Part shown: piece after piece, positions 54,435 through 64,000 of the stretch | Position numbering within the stretch: the first letter of the stretch is position 1 | Layout of the letters: every line of letters starts with the position of its first letter | Source: Bradyrhizobium sp. sGM-13 | GTDB lineage: Bacteria > Pseudomonadota > Alphaproteobacteria > Rhizobiales > Xanthobacteraceae | Length of the DNA: 64,000 bases | Assembly: GCF_018398875.1 (NCBI RefSeq) | Contig: NZ_JAGWDK010000001.1 | Location: forward strand, 124,001 to 188,000 | Direction of reading: 5' to 3' | The notes under the pieces: generated by a model | What the model was told of the DNA's origin: nothing | Seen by the model: the letters and a program-made list of their open reading frames with translations, nothing else | Databases searched by the model: none | Program-made: the position numbers and the translations under genes

Positions 54435-54542
54435 CGTTTCTTCCTCTGGCCTTGCTCTCCGTCGCCCTCCCCTTACGATCACGAGAACCAGTCCAAACTG
54501 GCTGACGAACGGGATGCAATCCTGGTCGAGCAGGGCTTGCCT

Positions 54543-55412
54543 TCAATTTCGTTTCAGCAGGCTATTGAGATAGGCGCCGTATTCGCTTGCCAAAATCGGT
54601 TGCACAAGCGTCTCTAGTTGCGCGTCATCGATCAACCCAAATCGCCACGCGGTCTCTTCAGGACTGCCAATCTTCAATCCCTGTCGATGTTCGATCGTGC
54701 GGATGAACTCAGAGGCTTCAAGCAATGAATCATGCGTTCCAGTGTCGAACCAAGCGAAGCCACGCCCAAGAACCTCGGCGTGAAGATCGCCCGCTTCCAG
54801 ATATGCGATATTGACATCCGTGATTTCAATTTCACCCCGCGCCGAGGGCCTCAGCTTCGCTGCGATATCGACCACGCGGTTGTCATAAAAATAGAGCCCA
54901 GTGACGGCCATGTTGCTGGGAGAGACTTTCGGCTTCTCAATCAACGCCGCGATGCGCCCATTGGCATCTAATGTAGCAATTCCATATCGCTCCGGGGTAG
55001 CAACGGGATGCACAAAAACCGTCGCCCCATTCTTGCGAGCCGCGGCTCGTGCAACGGCATCGGGCAAGCCGTGGCCAAAGAACAGATTGTCACCAAGCAC
55101 TAGCGCAACGCCATCTTCACCGATGAAATCGCGGCCGACAATGAAAGCGTCCGCGAGGCCGCGCGGACGATCCTGCTCGGCGAATGACAAACGAATGCCC
55201 CATTTCTGGCTGCCCCGAAACAACTCCTTGAAGCGCGGCAGATCATGGGGCGTACTGATCAGCAAAATGTCACGGATGCCGGCCATCATGAGCACCGTCA
55301 GCGGGTAGTAAATCATCGGCTTGTTGTAAACCGGAAGCAACTGCTTTGAGACTCCGAGCGTTACCGGATAAAGCCTTGTGCCGGCACCGCCCGCAAGAAT
55401 AACACCCTTCAT
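54543..55412 (-). CDS. rmlA: Glucose-1-phosphate thymidylyltransferase
   Basis: This 289-aa enzyme has GGAGTRLYPVTLGVSKQLLP and VLGDNLFFGHGL, the standard RmlA motifs. It makes dTDP-glucose, the first step of dTDP-L-rhamnose synthesis. It is the last gene of the rmlCBDA operon and overlaps rmlD by 4 bases. The base composition of this operon looks slightly lower in GC than the liv block. Confidence 0.96.
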   Translation of the reverse strand: MKGVILAGGAGTRLYPVTLGVSKQLLPVYNKPMIYYPLTVLMMAGIRDILLISTPHDLPRFKELFRGSQKWGIRLSFAEQDRPRGLADAFIVGRDFIGEDGVALVLGDNLFFGHGLPDAVARAAARKNGATVFVHPVATPERYGIATLDANGRIAALIEKPKVSPSNMAVTGLYFYDNRVVDIAAKLRPSARGEIEITDVNIAYLEAGDLHAEVLGRGFAWFDTGTHDSLLEASEFIRTIEHRQGLKIGSPEETAWRFGLIDDAQLETLVQPILASEYGAYLNSLLKRN

Positions 55413-56323
55413 GTCCCGCTCCGTTGCTGTTCTGCTAGGTCATTATGAAGACCGCTCAGGATATCATCCAGCGCGCGCTCCCAGGGCCGTAAGGCGACGC
55501 CGTAAACTTGAAAAATCCGGCCGCAGTTAAGTATCGAATAGATCGGCCGCGCTGCGGGCGTCGGATATTCCGCTGTCGTTATAGCATCGAGCCGCGGCGC
55601 GGTGCGGCCGCTCGCGGTAAGCCAGGCAAAGACGTGGGCAGCGACACTGTGCCAAGTGGTGGCTCCTGAGTTCGTCAAATGAAACGTCCCGAACGCGTCG
55701 CGACCTTCGGACAGCCCGGTGATGATCGCGAAGATGGCTGCTGCCAAATCACCGGCGGAGGTGGGCGTTCCCCACTGGTCGGCCACCACACGAACAACTT
55801 CCCGTTCGCCTGCGAGCCGCAGCATCGTCTTGACAAAGTTCGATCCATGTGTGCCGCAGACCCATGCGGTCCGGAGAATAATGTGGCGTTCGCACCCTAT
55901 GGTCACCAGCCGTTCGCCGGCCTGCTTGCTGCGTCCGTACACGCTGAGTGGATTGACAGGATCGTCCTCGACGTAGGGCTCGCGTTTGCGGCCGTCGAAC
56001 ACGTAATCCGTGGAGATATGAATCAAAGTCGATCCCTGCGACTGAGCAGCTTGCGCAAGGTTACCCGCGCCCTGCCCGTTAACGGCAAACGCGCGCTCCG
56101 CTTCGGATTCCGCCTTGTCGACAGCCGTATAGGCCGCGGCGTTGATAATGACCGAAGGTCGAAGCCTGTCGATTGCAACGCGAACAGCGGCAGCATCGCT
56201 GATATCGACATCCTCGTGCGTGAAGCCAACCACAGGCAAGCCGATCGACGGTTGCCTCAGCAGTTCGCGGCCAACCTGCCCCGCCGCGCCAAAAACGACT
56301 ACCGGTCCGACAAGACGGCTCAT
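55409..56323 (-). CDS. rmlD: dTDP-4-dehydrorhamnose reductase
   Basis: The 304-aa SDR has [15 protein letters not shown] at the N-terminus, [20 protein letters not shown], the STDYVFDG serine site and catalytic YGRSKQAGE. It reduces dTDP-4-keto-rhamnose to dTDP-L-rhamnose with NAD(P)H. It overlaps both neighbours by 4 bases, showing tight coupling. Confidence 0.95.
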   Translation of the reverse strand: MSRLVGPVVVFGAAGQVGRELLRQPSIGLPVVGFTHEDVDISDAAAVRVAIDRLRPSVIINAAAYTAVDKAESEAERAFAVNGQGAGNLAQAAQSQGSTLIHISTDYVFDGRKREPYVEDDPVNPLSVYGRSKQAGERLVTIGCERHIILRTAWVCGTHGSNFVKTMLRLAGEREVVRVVADQWGTPTSAGDLAAAIFAIITGLSEGRDAFGTFHLTNSGATTWHSVAAHVFAWLTASGRTAPRLDAITTAEYPTPAARPIYSILNCGRIFQVYGVALRPWERALDDILSGLHNDLAEQQRSGT

Positions 56324-57390
56324 GGTGTTGCGGCAGGCTCAAGCACGCCTAGCCGCGCGTTGTCGTATCCCCGCGCGCGAACCCGCTCACACCAGTCATG
56401 GTTAGCTAGATACCATTTTACCGTGCGACGCAATCCCGACGCGAGGGTTTCGAGGGGCTTCCATCCCAGTTCGCGGCGGATTTTGTTGCAATCGATAGCG
56501 TAGCGAAGATCGTGCCCCGGACGATCGGTAACGAAAGAGATCAGATCGGCGTGGTTCCGGTGCGGCCGATTGGGGATCAGATCGTCGAGGATCGAGCACA
56601 ACGACCGAACCAAGTCGATGTTCGTGCTCTCGGCGTTGCCGCCTATGTTGTATTTTTCTCCGGGGCGTGCGCGGTTAAGGACAAGCCAAAGCGCCCGTGC
56701 ATGATCGTCGACAAACAGCCAATCCCGCACATTCATTCCGGTGCCGTAAACCGGCAACGGCCGACCACGCATGGCGTTGGTGACCATCAGTGGAATCAGC
56801 TTTTCGGGATGCTGATAAGGTCCATAATTGTTGGAGCAATTTGACATCACCACCGGCAGACCGAACGTATGATGCCAGGCGCGAGCCAGGTGATCCGCCG
56901 AGGCTTTGCTCGCCGAGTAAGGCGAGTTCGGAGCGTAAGGTGAGTCCTCGCCAAATGCACCTTCCGCACCGAGCGTTCCGAAGACCTCATCGGTTGAGAC
57001 GTGATGGAAACGGAAATGCTGCCGGCGCGCCGGCGGCAACCGCTCGAAATATCGACGCGTTGCCTGAAGGAGCTTAAACGTCCCGACGATATTGGTCTCG
57101 ACGAACGCCTCGGGACCGTCGATCGATCGATCGACGTGCGATTCTGCGGCGAGGTGCATCACGGCATCCGGCTGCTGCTCACGAAAGATACGGTCGATGG
57201 TCTCTGAGTCGCAAATGTCGGTATGCTCGAAGCGATAACGATTACTCGTCGTAAGCGAGGCAACTGCTTCGGGCGATGCGGCGTATGTCAGCCTGTCGAC
57301 ATTAACAACCTCTGCGTCAGTGTCCTCGATCAGAAGCCTGCATACGGCAGAGCCTATGAATCCTGCGCCCCCTGTGACCAGTATTTTCAT
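56320..57390 (-). CDS. rmlB: dTDP-glucose 4,6-dehydratase
   Basis: This 356-aa extended SDR has [20 protein letters not shown], the [13 protein letters not shown] motif, HVSTDEVFG (with the catalytic Asp/Glu) and [15 protein letters not shown]. It forms dTDP-4-keto-6-deoxyglucose. The ATG at 57390 is chosen; a TTG nine bases upstream would overlap rmlC. Both possible starts have weak ribosome sites, which fits translational coupling. Confidence 0.96.
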   Translation of the reverse strand: MKILVTGGAGFIGSAVCRLLIEDTDAEVVNVDRLTYAASPEAVASLTTSNRYRFEHTDICDSETIDRIFREQQPDAVMHLAAESHVDRSIDGPEAFVETNIVGTFKLLQATRRYFERLPPARRQHFRFHHVSTDEVFGTLGAEGAFGEDSPYAPNSPYSASKASADHLARAWHHTFGLPVVMSNCSNNYGPYQHPEKLIPLMVTNAMRGRPLPVYGTGMNVRDWLFVDDHARALWLVLNRARPGEKYNIGGNAESTNIDLVRSLCSILDDLIPNRPHRNHADLISFVTDRPGHDLRYAIDCNKIRRELGWKPLETLASGLRRTVKWYLANHDWCERVRARGYDNARLGVLEPAATP

Positions 57391-57395
57391 GAGAT

Positions 57396-57959
57396 TCAAT
57401 TGCGATAAACGAATGGATCAGCTAGGTCGCGAAAGCGCGGTAACGCCAGGTCTTTATCGGTAATCACAGCGGCGTCAGCTTCAACCGGCCATTTTATGCC
57501 AAGGTCTGGATCGTTCCATAACACACCACTATCGAGCTTCGGGACATATGGCGCGGAGACTTTGTAAAGCACTGACGTATCGGGCTCGAGCGTGCAAAAG
57601 CCATGAGCGAATCCTTCGGGGACATAGAGTTGGCTCCACGAATCGCGGCTTAACTCGACCGCGACATGGCGGCCATAAGTTGGCGAACCGCTTCGGCAAT
57701 CCACAACCACATCCAGAATTCGTCCTGCGAAAACCATCACGAGCTTGGCCTGTGCGGCCGGCGGAAGCTGGAAATGCAACCCGCGAACAGTGCCCCTGGC
57801 GAGAGAGAAAGAATAGTTGTCCTGAACGAAATTCGTCATGACACCGGCTTCGCGCAACGCCGCGCTGTTATAAGTCTCGGAAAAAAATCCTCGCTTATCG
57901 GCATGCCGACGAAGACCAAGGAGTTTCACGTCAGGAACTTCAAACGTCGCAATTTCCAT
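57396..57959 (-). CDS. rmlC: dTDP-4-dehydrorhamnose 3,5-epimerase
   Basis: The 187-aa cupin has [17 protein letters not shown], the [19 protein letters not shown] segment with the catalytic His, and [15 protein letters not shown]. It is the first gene of the rml operon. The ATG at 57959 starts the conserved region; 16 upstream in-frame residues are not typical. It diverges from the glycosyltransferase, leaving 196 bases for promoters. Confidence 0.95.
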   Translation of the reverse strand: MEIATFEVPDVKLLGLRRHADKRGFFSETYNSAALREAGVMTNFVQDNYSFSLARGTVRGLHFQLPPAAQAKLVMVFAGRILDVVVDCRSGSPTYGRHVAVELSRDSWSQLYVPEGFAHGFCTLEPDTSVLYKVSAPYVPKLDSGVLWNDPDLGIKWPVEADAAVITDKDLALPRFRDLADPFVYRN

Positions 57960-58155
57960 CACGAAGACAGCCTCAGCGGTTGCAATACTCCGATTGACGG
58001 AAAGCACAACTTTCGTTTATCACCAAACCCTTGAACGGGATCAACTCCGCCGCCGGGCTCACAGATACTCGAAGACCGGGGCGGCTGCGGCATGCCGGGC
58101 CCAGGCTTCCGACCGACGAACTAACCCATTCCGCTGTCCGAATCAACAGAGTCCA

Positions 58156-59472
58156 ATGAAAAGCCAACTCCGCCGGGTCATAGTCGGCAACGTCACGTAC
58201 GCTGTTGAAATCGATCCCGCATATCCGCTGACGGCGGGATGGCAAGTCAGTCTACAAGAGGCCTGTCGCGCCCATCCCGCCGCACTGGTTTGGGACGACC
58301 TTATCGTCAAGAAACGGCGGGGGTTTCGTCCCGAGGCGTTTCGGCTCGTGTGGCCAAGGCCAGACAAGCTTTTCTATCAGCAGGTCGATCACGCTGGGCG
58401 TTGTGCGGTTCGCGCAGACTTTGTCGGAGATGAAGCACCGGGAGCCACGTCGCGGGCACTATTGAGAATCATCGATGAGGAGCGGCCTATCGCATTCAGC
58501 TCCGACATTCTTCGCTTCACCCGCTCCGTCAAATCGTCAGTCTACAATCCAATCGCGCCGCCCCCCGCACCGTCCGCACGGGCCGATAAGATATCGGTTA
58601 TCATCAATTATCGCGATCAGCCGGAGCTGATGGAAGCATGCCTGGAGAGTCTTGCGAGTCAGAAGTTGCGCAGCCGGCTCGAAGTGCTGTTGATTGACAA
58701 TCAATCGTCCCCCGACAGTCTTGCGCGCATTGCATCTTCAGCGGCACGTCTGCTGTCGGCCAAAGCAGAGGTTTGTCATATCCGCTACGACAAGCCGTTC
58801 AATAAATCAGCGCAGGATAATCTGGGCATAGAGACCGCTTCGGGCGACGTGACGGTGATGATGAACAACGATGCCGCCTTCACTCATCTCGATGCGCTGC
58901 AAACTATCTCCGATTGGGCCGCCACTCCCGGCGTGGCTTCAGCCGGTCCATTGTTCACCGGCGAAGGCGGACGCCTGGTTTCGTCGGGCGTATTTATACG
59001 GCCGGCGCAGAAGAGCAGCCACACCATCATTCGAGAAAATGAACTCGTCACGTTTGCATCTACCGTTCATTACTCCGCCGGAAGCAGTTTCGGATGCGCT
59101 GCTGTTTCCAAGGCGGCTTGGGCCAATGTCGGCCCTCTCGACACCGAAACGTTCCGCTCGCAATACAACGATGCTGATGTTTTCATTCGCGCGCTGCGGT
59201 TGGGACTGAAGCACGTCTATGTCGGCTCGGTTACCTGCCATCATGAGCCCGGCCGCTCGGAAGCGCGCACCAAGCAGCTTATACAGAATCTCCTGAGGCA
59301 ACTGATGGAACGTCATCCGGATGCCGCCCAATACGCCGGTACGGATCCCGATCTGATCAAGTATGGGGCCCTCCCGCAGTTTGAGAGTGCCAGGGCGAAT
59401 GCCTGGATGACACTCGTTCACAAGACACGACAATTGGGCCGCTTGGCTCGCACAATCGGCGGCCGGACTTAA
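58156..59472 (+). CDS. Family 2 glycosyltransferase with atypical N-terminal domain
   Basis: The 438-aa protein has a GT2 catalytic domain from about residue 145: ISVIINYRDQPELMEACLES, VLLIDNQSSPDSL, TVMMNNDAAF (DXD-like NND) and the late YSAGSSFGCAAVSKAAW. The first 140 residues form a separate region (LVWDDLIVKKRRGFRPEAFR followed by a Trp/Pro-rich part) that resembles the trailing part of the tandem GT2 proteins seen in rhamnan and O-chain clusters. It may add rhamnose, given the adjacent rml operon. MBOAT follows 3 bases after the stop. Confidence 0.84.
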   Translation: MKSQLRRVIVGNVTYAVEIDPAYPLTAGWQVSLQEACRAHPAALVWDDLIVKKRRGFRPEAFRLVWPRPDKLFYQQVDHAGRCAVRADFVGDEAPGATSRALLRIIDEERPIAFSSDILRFTRSVKSSVYNPIAPPPAPSARADKISVIINYRDQPELMEACLESLASQKLRSRLEVLLIDNQSSPDSLARIASSAARLLSAKAEVCHIRYDKPFNKSAQDNLGIETASGDVTVMMNNDAAFTHLDALQTISDWAATPGVASAGPLFTGEGGRLVSSGVFIRPAQKSSHTIIRENELVTFASTVHYSAGSSFGCAAVSKAAWANVGPLDTETFRSQYNDADVFIRALRLGLKHVYVGSVTCHHEPGRSEARTKQLIQNLLRQLMERHPDAAQYAGTDPDLIKYGALPQFESARANAWMTLVHKTRQLGRLARTIGGRT

Positions 59473-59475
59473 CCC

Positions 59476-60900
59476 GTGGTCTTCAGCTCCGTCACGTTTC
59501 TGTTTTACTTCCTGCCGCTCCTGCTGCTCGCCGTGGCATTCACACGCTCGGTGTCCGCGAGCAATATGGTACTTCTTGTTTTCAGCGTCGCTTTTTATGC
59601 CTACGGCGAATCCGACAAGGCATACATCGTCTTCCTTGTCGTAGTCGTCAGCTTCCTGTCGGGCCTCGCGATGCAGGAAGCAAGCCTGTCTCGCAGACGT
59701 GCGGCACTGGTGGCGGGCATAGCGATCAATCTTACAATCCTGGCCTATTATAAATACTCCGGATTCGTGCTGACTAACCTGTCGGAAGTTGTTTCGCTTC
59801 CATTCGTCGTGAGTCACGTCCAACTGCCGTTAGGCATTTCGTTCTTTGTCTTTCATGCGATTTCCTACATCGTCGACATCCACCGGAAGATGGCACCCGC
59901 ACAACGTCGCTTCCACGTCTTTACGCTGTATATTGTTTTCTTCCCTCAGCTCATTGCGGGTCCGATCGTTCGTTACCATGAGATCGCGGAACAATTTCTG
60001 ACCCGGCGGATGAGCTGGCAGGATTTCAGCATCGGCGCTTCACGGTTTGTGATCGGGCTGGGCAAGAAGACGCTGATCGCAAACCCACTCGCGGTCGCGG
60101 TCGATCAGATTTTTGGATTGCAGCAGTCGCAGCTCAGTTTCGAATTAGCGTGGCTGGGTGCTATACTATATGCGCTTCAGCTTTACTTCGACTTTTCCGG
60201 ATACAGCGACATGGCGATCGGCCTCGCGCGCATGTTCGGATTTCGTTTCCCGGAGAACTTCAACTATCCTTACGTCGCGCAGTCGATCCAGGAATTCTGG
60301 AGGCGCTGGCACATCTCTCTTTCAAACTGGTTTCGGGACTATCTCTATGTTCCCTTGGGAGGCAACAGGGTGTCGCCCGGGCGTACTTACCTGAACCTGC
60401 TGATCGTTTTCTTCTTGTGCGGACTTTGGCACGGAGCCTCCTGGAATTTCGTCGTCTGGGGCCTTTGGCACGGACTTTTTCTCATTCTGGAGCGATCATT
60501 CTTGTCGGCCGTGTTGCAGCGTACCTGGCGCGTACTGCGTCACGGCTATGCGATGCTGGTCGTCTTGATCGGATGGGTGTTCTTCCGGGCGGACGATCTA
60601 CCGCAGGCCTTCAGTCTGATCTCCCACATGTTCAACTTCGCAGAGTTCCGAGGAAACCTGTATCCGCTGGAGGTCTACTTCACCACCGAGGTCCTGGTCT
60701 TGACGCTGCTGGCCATCTTGTTCAGCGCGCCCCTCGTGCCCTGTATGTCCGCGGCGATCGAGCGCTTCCGGCAAGTTTCGCGGCTATCCTGGGGTGTCGC
60801 TCGTGCGGCGCAGGTGGCTTTGTCGATATCCTGCTTCGTGCTGTCGAGCATGGCGGTAACTGCCCAAACCCATAATCCGTTTCTTTACTTCCGGTTCTGA
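59476..60900 (+). CDS. MBOAT-family O-acyltransferase (AlgI-like)
   Basis: This 474-aa polytopic membrane protein has the VFSSVTFLFYFLPLLLLAVA start typical of AlgI relatives, FFPQLIAGPIVRYHEI, the WRRWHISLSNWFRDYLYVPL motif and the catalytic-His region LWHGASWNFVVWGLWHG. It moves acyl groups (usually acetyl) across the inner membrane for polysaccharide modification. The GTG start at 59476 follows the glycosyltransferase stop by 3 bases, and the partner lies 2 bases downstream. Confidence 0.93.
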   Translation: MVFSSVTFLFYFLPLLLLAVAFTRSVSASNMVLLVFSVAFYAYGESDKAYIVFLVVVVSFLSGLAMQEASLSRRRAALVAGIAINLTILAYYKYSGFVLTNLSEVVSLPFVVSHVQLPLGISFFVFHAISYIVDIHRKMAPAQRRFHVFTLYIVFFPQLIAGPIVRYHEIAEQFLTRRMSWQDFSIGASRFVIGLGKKTLIANPLAVAVDQIFGLQQSQLSFELAWLGAILYALQLYFDFSGYSDMAIGLARMFGFRFPENFNYPYVAQSIQEFWRRWHISLSNWFRDYLYVPLGGNRVSPGRTYLNLLIVFFLCGLWHGASWNFVVWGLWHGLFLILERSFLSAVLQRTWRVLRHGYAMLVVLIGWVFFRADDLPQAFSLISHMFNFAEFRGNLYPLEVYFTTEVLVLTLLAILFSAPLVPCMSAAIERFRQVSRLSWGVARAAQVALSISCFVLSSMAVTAQTHNPFLYFRF

Positions 60901-60902
60901 AC

Positions 60903-62102
60903 ATGATGCTTCATGACCGACCGAAGGGGCGCGCACTTGATTTTAGCGGATTGTTTGCCACCGCGTTCGTGATCATGATCGCAACGCCGCTTGTGATCCA
61001 TTGCTGGCAAGGCTCCGCGGCCGTCTTGCGCGACGAAAAGCGAAACGCTGCGGCATTTCCGTCTCTGCCGGGGAAGGACCGTCCCGTTCGAACCTTCGCG
61101 CGCGAGTTGGATGCATACCTCAAAGATAACTACGGGCTGCGAAACTGGCTGCTCACTTCCTACAACGTGGTTAAGTATCGCGTGTTCGGCAACTATGACA
61201 CCGGATCTGGCCACACATTATTCGGCAAGCACCGCTGGATGTACTACACGCAATTTGAACAGATAGACGCGTACCGCGGGCGCTACGTCGTGCCTGAGAG
61301 CCACCTTAAGGAAGTTGCCGATGGTCTCAAGCGCCAATACGACGCCGTCACGTCGCGGGGAATGACTTATGCCGCTGTAATTGCTCCAAACAAGCAAACG
61401 ATCTATCCGGAAAATCTGCCAGACTGGGCGCAGCGGTCCCTGGGGTCGAGTGCGACCGATCAGATCCTGGCATATGTTAAGCAGCAATACCCCGAAATCA
61501 TCGTCATCGATACCCGCGATGGCGTTCGCAACGCGAAGCACCTCGCCCCCTTGTTTGTTCCGACCGATATCCATTGGACCATGCAGGCGGGCTATTTCGC
61601 CAACGCAGAAATCATTCCGGCGCTGCAAAAAGCAAACGTCAACATCCCTGATCCATCTCCCTGGTCTGAATATGCGATCACCCCGCAACAGGACGTCGGC
61701 GGTGACCTCAGCGCGCTGATCAATTTGAGAGCACACATGAAGGAAACAATTTACGCGGTGACGAAAAGCGGCGGCTTCCGCAGCCGAAGGGATCCGACAA
61801 GTCCCTATATGCAGTTTCCTACCCTGGATTCGTTTCATCCGACCTTTGTGTACAAGATCGACGATGACAGGCTGCCCAGGGTGCTGGTATTTCGCAATAG
61901 CTTCTTCACGTCGCTCATGCCATTTTTCTCGGAGCATTTTCGTGAAACGGTTATCTTGTGGCGTGACTTCGATACCGCCTATATCGACAAAGTTCATCCG
62001 GATATCGTGGTCCGTCAGTTCCTCGAAATGAATTTGTTTGAGCCTTCGCCGGAGACGCTGAAACAGTTCGTGGAGCGGTCTAGGTCCAGCGAGAGCCGCT
62101 GA
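60903..62102 (+). CDS. AlgJ/AlgX-like periplasmic acetyltransferase partner
   Basis: The 399-aa protein has one N-terminal membrane segment (about 17-39) and a periplasmic SGNH-type domain. The pattern is LFGKHRWMYYTQ, VIAPNKQTIYPENLP, PTDIHWTMQAGYFANAE (catalytic Asp/His) and a late VFRNSFFTSLMPFFSEHF where the Ser-bearing motif is usually DSF. The Asn in place of Asp next to the Ser is a small deviation. It should transfer the acyl group delivered by the MBOAT protein to the polysaccharide. Confidence 0.85.
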   Translation: MMLHDRPKGRALDFSGLFATAFVIMIATPLVIHCWQGSAAVLRDEKRNAAAFPSLPGKDRPVRTFARELDAYLKDNYGLRNWLLTSYNVVKYRVFGNYDTGSGHTLFGKHRWMYYTQFEQIDAYRGRYVVPESHLKEVADGLKRQYDAVTSRGMTYAAVIAPNKQTIYPENLPDWAQRSLGSSATDQILAYVKQQYPEIIVIDTRDGVRNAKHLAPLFVPTDIHWTMQAGYFANAEIIPALQKANVNIPDPSPWSEYAITPQQDVGGDLSALINLRAHMKETIYAVTKSGGFRSRRDPTSPYMQFPTLDSFHPTFVYKIDDDRLPRVLVFRNSFFTSLMPFFSEHFRETVILWRDFDTAYIDKVHPDIVVRQFLEMNLFEPSPETLKQFVERSRSSESR

Positions 62103-62177
62103 CTTGCTTTGAGTCACTGCGGGACTTTTCAGGGATTGATGCCTGTAGCCTGGTCAGGCATGGTTCGGGTACAAACA

Positions 62178-63062
62178 ATGGAAAACATTTTGAACATCAC
62201 TCCTACAGCCGCGCCGGTAGTCGCCGCTGGCATGGTCAAATTCGGCAATGACCTACCGATGTCGGTCATCGCCGGCCCTTGCCAGCTCGAGAGCCGCGCG
62301 CATGCGCTCGAGGTTGCCGGCGCCCTGAAGGAGATCGCGACACGGCTGAAAATCGGCCTCGTGTACAAGACCTCCTTCGACAAGGCCAACCGCACCAGCA
62401 CAGCGGCGGCGCGCGGCATCGGACTGAAACAGGCGCTGCCAATCTTCGCCGAAATCCGCGCCTCGCTTGGACTGTCCGTACTCACCGACGTCCACGAGGT
62501 TTCACAATGCGCCGAGGTCGCGCAGGCCGTGGATGTGTTGCAGATCCCGGCCTTCCTGTGCCGGCAGACCGATCTCCTGTTGGCAGCGGCGGCAACCGGC
62601 AAGGTCGTTAACGTCAAGAAAGGGCAGTTCCTCGCACCGTGGGATATGGCCAACGTCGTCGCTAAAATCACGAGCGCAGGCAATCGCAACGTGCTGATCA
62701 CCGAGCGCGGCGCGTCCTTCGGCTACAACACGCTAGTGTCGGACATGCGGGCACTGCCGATCCTTGCGCGGACCACCGGTGCCCCCGTCGTTTTCGATGC
62801 CACGCATTCGGTGCAGCAGCCCGGCGGCAAGGGCACGTCATCCGGCGGCGAGCGCGAATTCGTGCCGGTGCTTGCGCGGGCAGCGGTCGCGGTCGGAGTC
62901 GCCGGCGTGTTCATCGAAACCCATCCCGATCCCGACCATGCCCCGTCCGACGGTCCCAACATGGTGCCGTTGCGCGAGTTCGAAGATCTGGTACGGACTC
63001 TGATGGCATTCGACACGCTTGCCAAGGGTCAAGCTTCGGCGATTCCGGTGAAATCGGAATAG
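62178..63062 (+). CDS. kdsA: KDO-8-phosphate synthase
   Basis: The protein is a 294-aa DAHP-synthase-superfamily barrel with [15 protein letters not shown], the FDKANRTS loop, [14 protein letters not shown] and [19 protein letters not shown]. It condenses PEP with arabinose-5-phosphate. The presence of NxxKGQ without the metal-binding Cys of the metal-dependent class fits the metal-independent type ([12 protein letters not shown]). The ATG at 62178 is followed by a normal family N-terminus. Confidence 0.95.
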   Translation: MENILNITPTAAPVVAAGMVKFGNDLPMSVIAGPCQLESRAHALEVAGALKEIATRLKIGLVYKTSFDKANRTSTAAARGIGLKQALPIFAEIRASLGLSVLTDVHEVSQCAEVAQAVDVLQIPAFLCRQTDLLLAAAATGKVVNVKKGQFLAPWDMANVVAKITSAGNRNVLITERGASFGYNTLVSDMRALPILARTTGAPVVFDATHSVQQPGGKGTSSGGEREFVPVLARAAVAVGVAGVFIETHPDPDHAPSDGPNMVPLREFEDLVRTLMAFDTLAKGQASAIPVKSE

Positions 63063-63124
63063 CACTGGACGACGACTTGTTTGTTATCAATGCCTAGAGC
63101 ATGCTGCAATTGCAGTGCGCTATC

Positions 63125-64000
63125 CTAGGCAACACCTATTCGTAACAAGTCGTGTATGTGCACGATGCCAACTGGTTTTGCCGCATCAGTCACATAAACC
63201 GCGGTGATCTTTGAGGCATTGAGCATTTGGAGCATCTCGCCGGCAAGACAATCGGCGGTGACCGTTTTCGGATTCTTCGTCATCACGTCCTCTACCCTCG
63301 CATTCGTCAGATCTGGACGCATGTGCCGGCGCAGATCGCCATCAGTTATAATGCCGACGATGTCGCCGCAACTGTCGACGATACCAATGCAACCGAATCC
63401 CTTTGACGACATCTCGATCAATGCCTCAGCCATGTTCGTACCGAGCGGCTTCAGTGGCATAGCATGACCGATATGCATCAGATCTCGCGCATGTTTTAGC
63501 ATGGCGCCGAGCTTGCCGCCTGGATGCAGCACGCTAAAATCGACTGGGGTGAAGCCGCGACTTTGCAAGAGCGCGATCGCTAACGCGTCGCCTAGCGACA
63601 ATAACATCAACGACGAAGTGGTAGGCGCCAGATCATGCGGGCAAGCCTCGCGCGCTCTAGGCAAAGCCAAGACTATATCGGCCGCCCTCCCCAAGGTCGA
63701 ACGTTCATTCGCGGTCATCACAATCAGCGGAATCTTAAAGCGACTGGCGTAGTTGATAAGGTTCTTCATTTCCTGTTGTTCGCCGGACCACGACAGCGCC
63801 AGAATGACGTCACGGTCGGTGATCATACCGAGATCGCCATGGCTCGCTTCCGCAGCGTGCACAAAGAAGGCAGGCGTCCCGGTGGACGCAAAAGTAGCGG
63901 AAATCTTGCGTCCGATATGGCCCGACTTGCCGAGACCCGTGACGATCAGACGTCCACTTGTATTGAGAATAAGTTCAACCGCTTCCCCAAAGGCACTACC
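63125..64000 (-). CDS. kdsD: Arabinose-5-phosphate isomerase, cut by window end
   Basis: 292 codons are visible, and the frame is open to the right edge, so the N-terminus is missing. The SIS domain shows TGLGKSGHIGRKISATFAST, LSWSGEQQEMKNLI and the catalytic-His region ASHGDLG. It is followed by two CBS domains (about the last 120 residues, with GIITDGDLRRHM and the VMTKNPKTV link). It makes arabinose-5-phosphate from ribulose-5-phosphate for KdsA, which is encoded convergently 62 bases away. Confidence 0.92.
   Translation of the reverse strand, partial: GSAFGEAVELILNTSGRLIVTGLGKSGHIGRKISATFASTGTPAFFVHAAEASHGDLGMITDRDVILALSWSGEQQEMKNLINYASRFKIPLIVMTANERSTLGRAADIVLALPRAREACPHDLAPTTSSLMLLSLGDALAIALLQSRGFTPVDFSVLHPGGKLGAMLKHARDLMHIGHAMPLKPLGTNMAEALIEMSSKGFGCIGIVDSCGDIVGIITDGDLRRHMRPDLTNARVEDVMTKNPKTVTADCLAGEMLQMLNASKITAVYVTDAAKPVGIVHIHDLLRIGVA

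Overview
The window reads as a chromosomal segment of a GC-rich alphaproteobacterium, most likely Bradyrhizobium or a close relative (Nitrobacteraceae). The grounds are the overall protein character, the livG / acyl-CoA ligase / livH / livM / binding protein / livF arrangement, and several intergenic palindromes of a kind I associate with Bradyrhizobium genomes (AGAGCATGATCCGG-type and GCGTTTTCGAGCG-type). This is recognition from memory, not a database match. No tRNA, rRNA, CRISPR array or intact transposase was seen.

Layout. 0-11 kb: mixed housekeeping genes. These are the 3' end of a repeat-rich protein, a short threonine dehydratase, a phosphoesterase and glycosyltransferase overlapping by 4 bp, thiD, a stand-alone Lrp-type ligand-binding protein, a membrane J-domain protein, a diheme cytochrome c, a CHRD protein, a cytochrome c' and an orphan CoxL-type molybdoenzyme large subunit. 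11-35 kb: envelope polysaccharide biosynthesis. It holds murJ, a WbpE-like aminotransferase and WbpB-like dehydrogenase, manC, a UDP-glucuronate 4-epimerase-like protein, a flippase-like membrane protein, a WecA/MraY-type initiating transferase, glycosyltransferases, a CapD/WbpM-type dehydratase, an O-antigen ligase-like protein, hldE, hldD, waaF, a core glycosyltransferase, galE, an MsbA-like exporter, and gmd with fcl for GDP-L-fucose. 35-46 kb: a Crp/Fnr regulator divergent from a branched-chain amino-acid-type ABC operon that includes an acyl-CoA ligase, then an AGE-family isomerase and a PaaK-like ligase.

46-53.6 kb: an accessory island of poorly conserved or decayed genes. It contains an overlapping pair of hypothetical genes, a further hypothetical gene, a serine recombinase remnant, fragments of a phage/ICE-type polyvalent protein with an HExxH motif, and a compact phage-like recombination module. 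The module has an XRE repressor divergent from a YqaJ-type exonuclease (frameshifted by an exact 23-bp tandem duplication), a 71-aa protein, and an ERF single-strand annealing protein fused to an HNH-type nuclease domain. This island is the most interesting part of the window.

53.6-64 kb: a second envelope block with kdsB, kdsA and kdsD (cut by the window end) for KDO, rmlCBDA for dTDP-L-rhamnose, a family 2 glycosyltransferase, and an MBOAT/AlgJ-like pair for O-acetylation. Together the two envelope blocks supply heptose, KDO, GDP-fucose, GDP-mannose, dTDP-rhamnose, galactose and probably amino-uronate precursors, plus assembly and export functions for lipopolysaccharide core and O-chain. 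The island sits between the transport/ligase block and kdsB, so it probably inserted beside the second envelope block.
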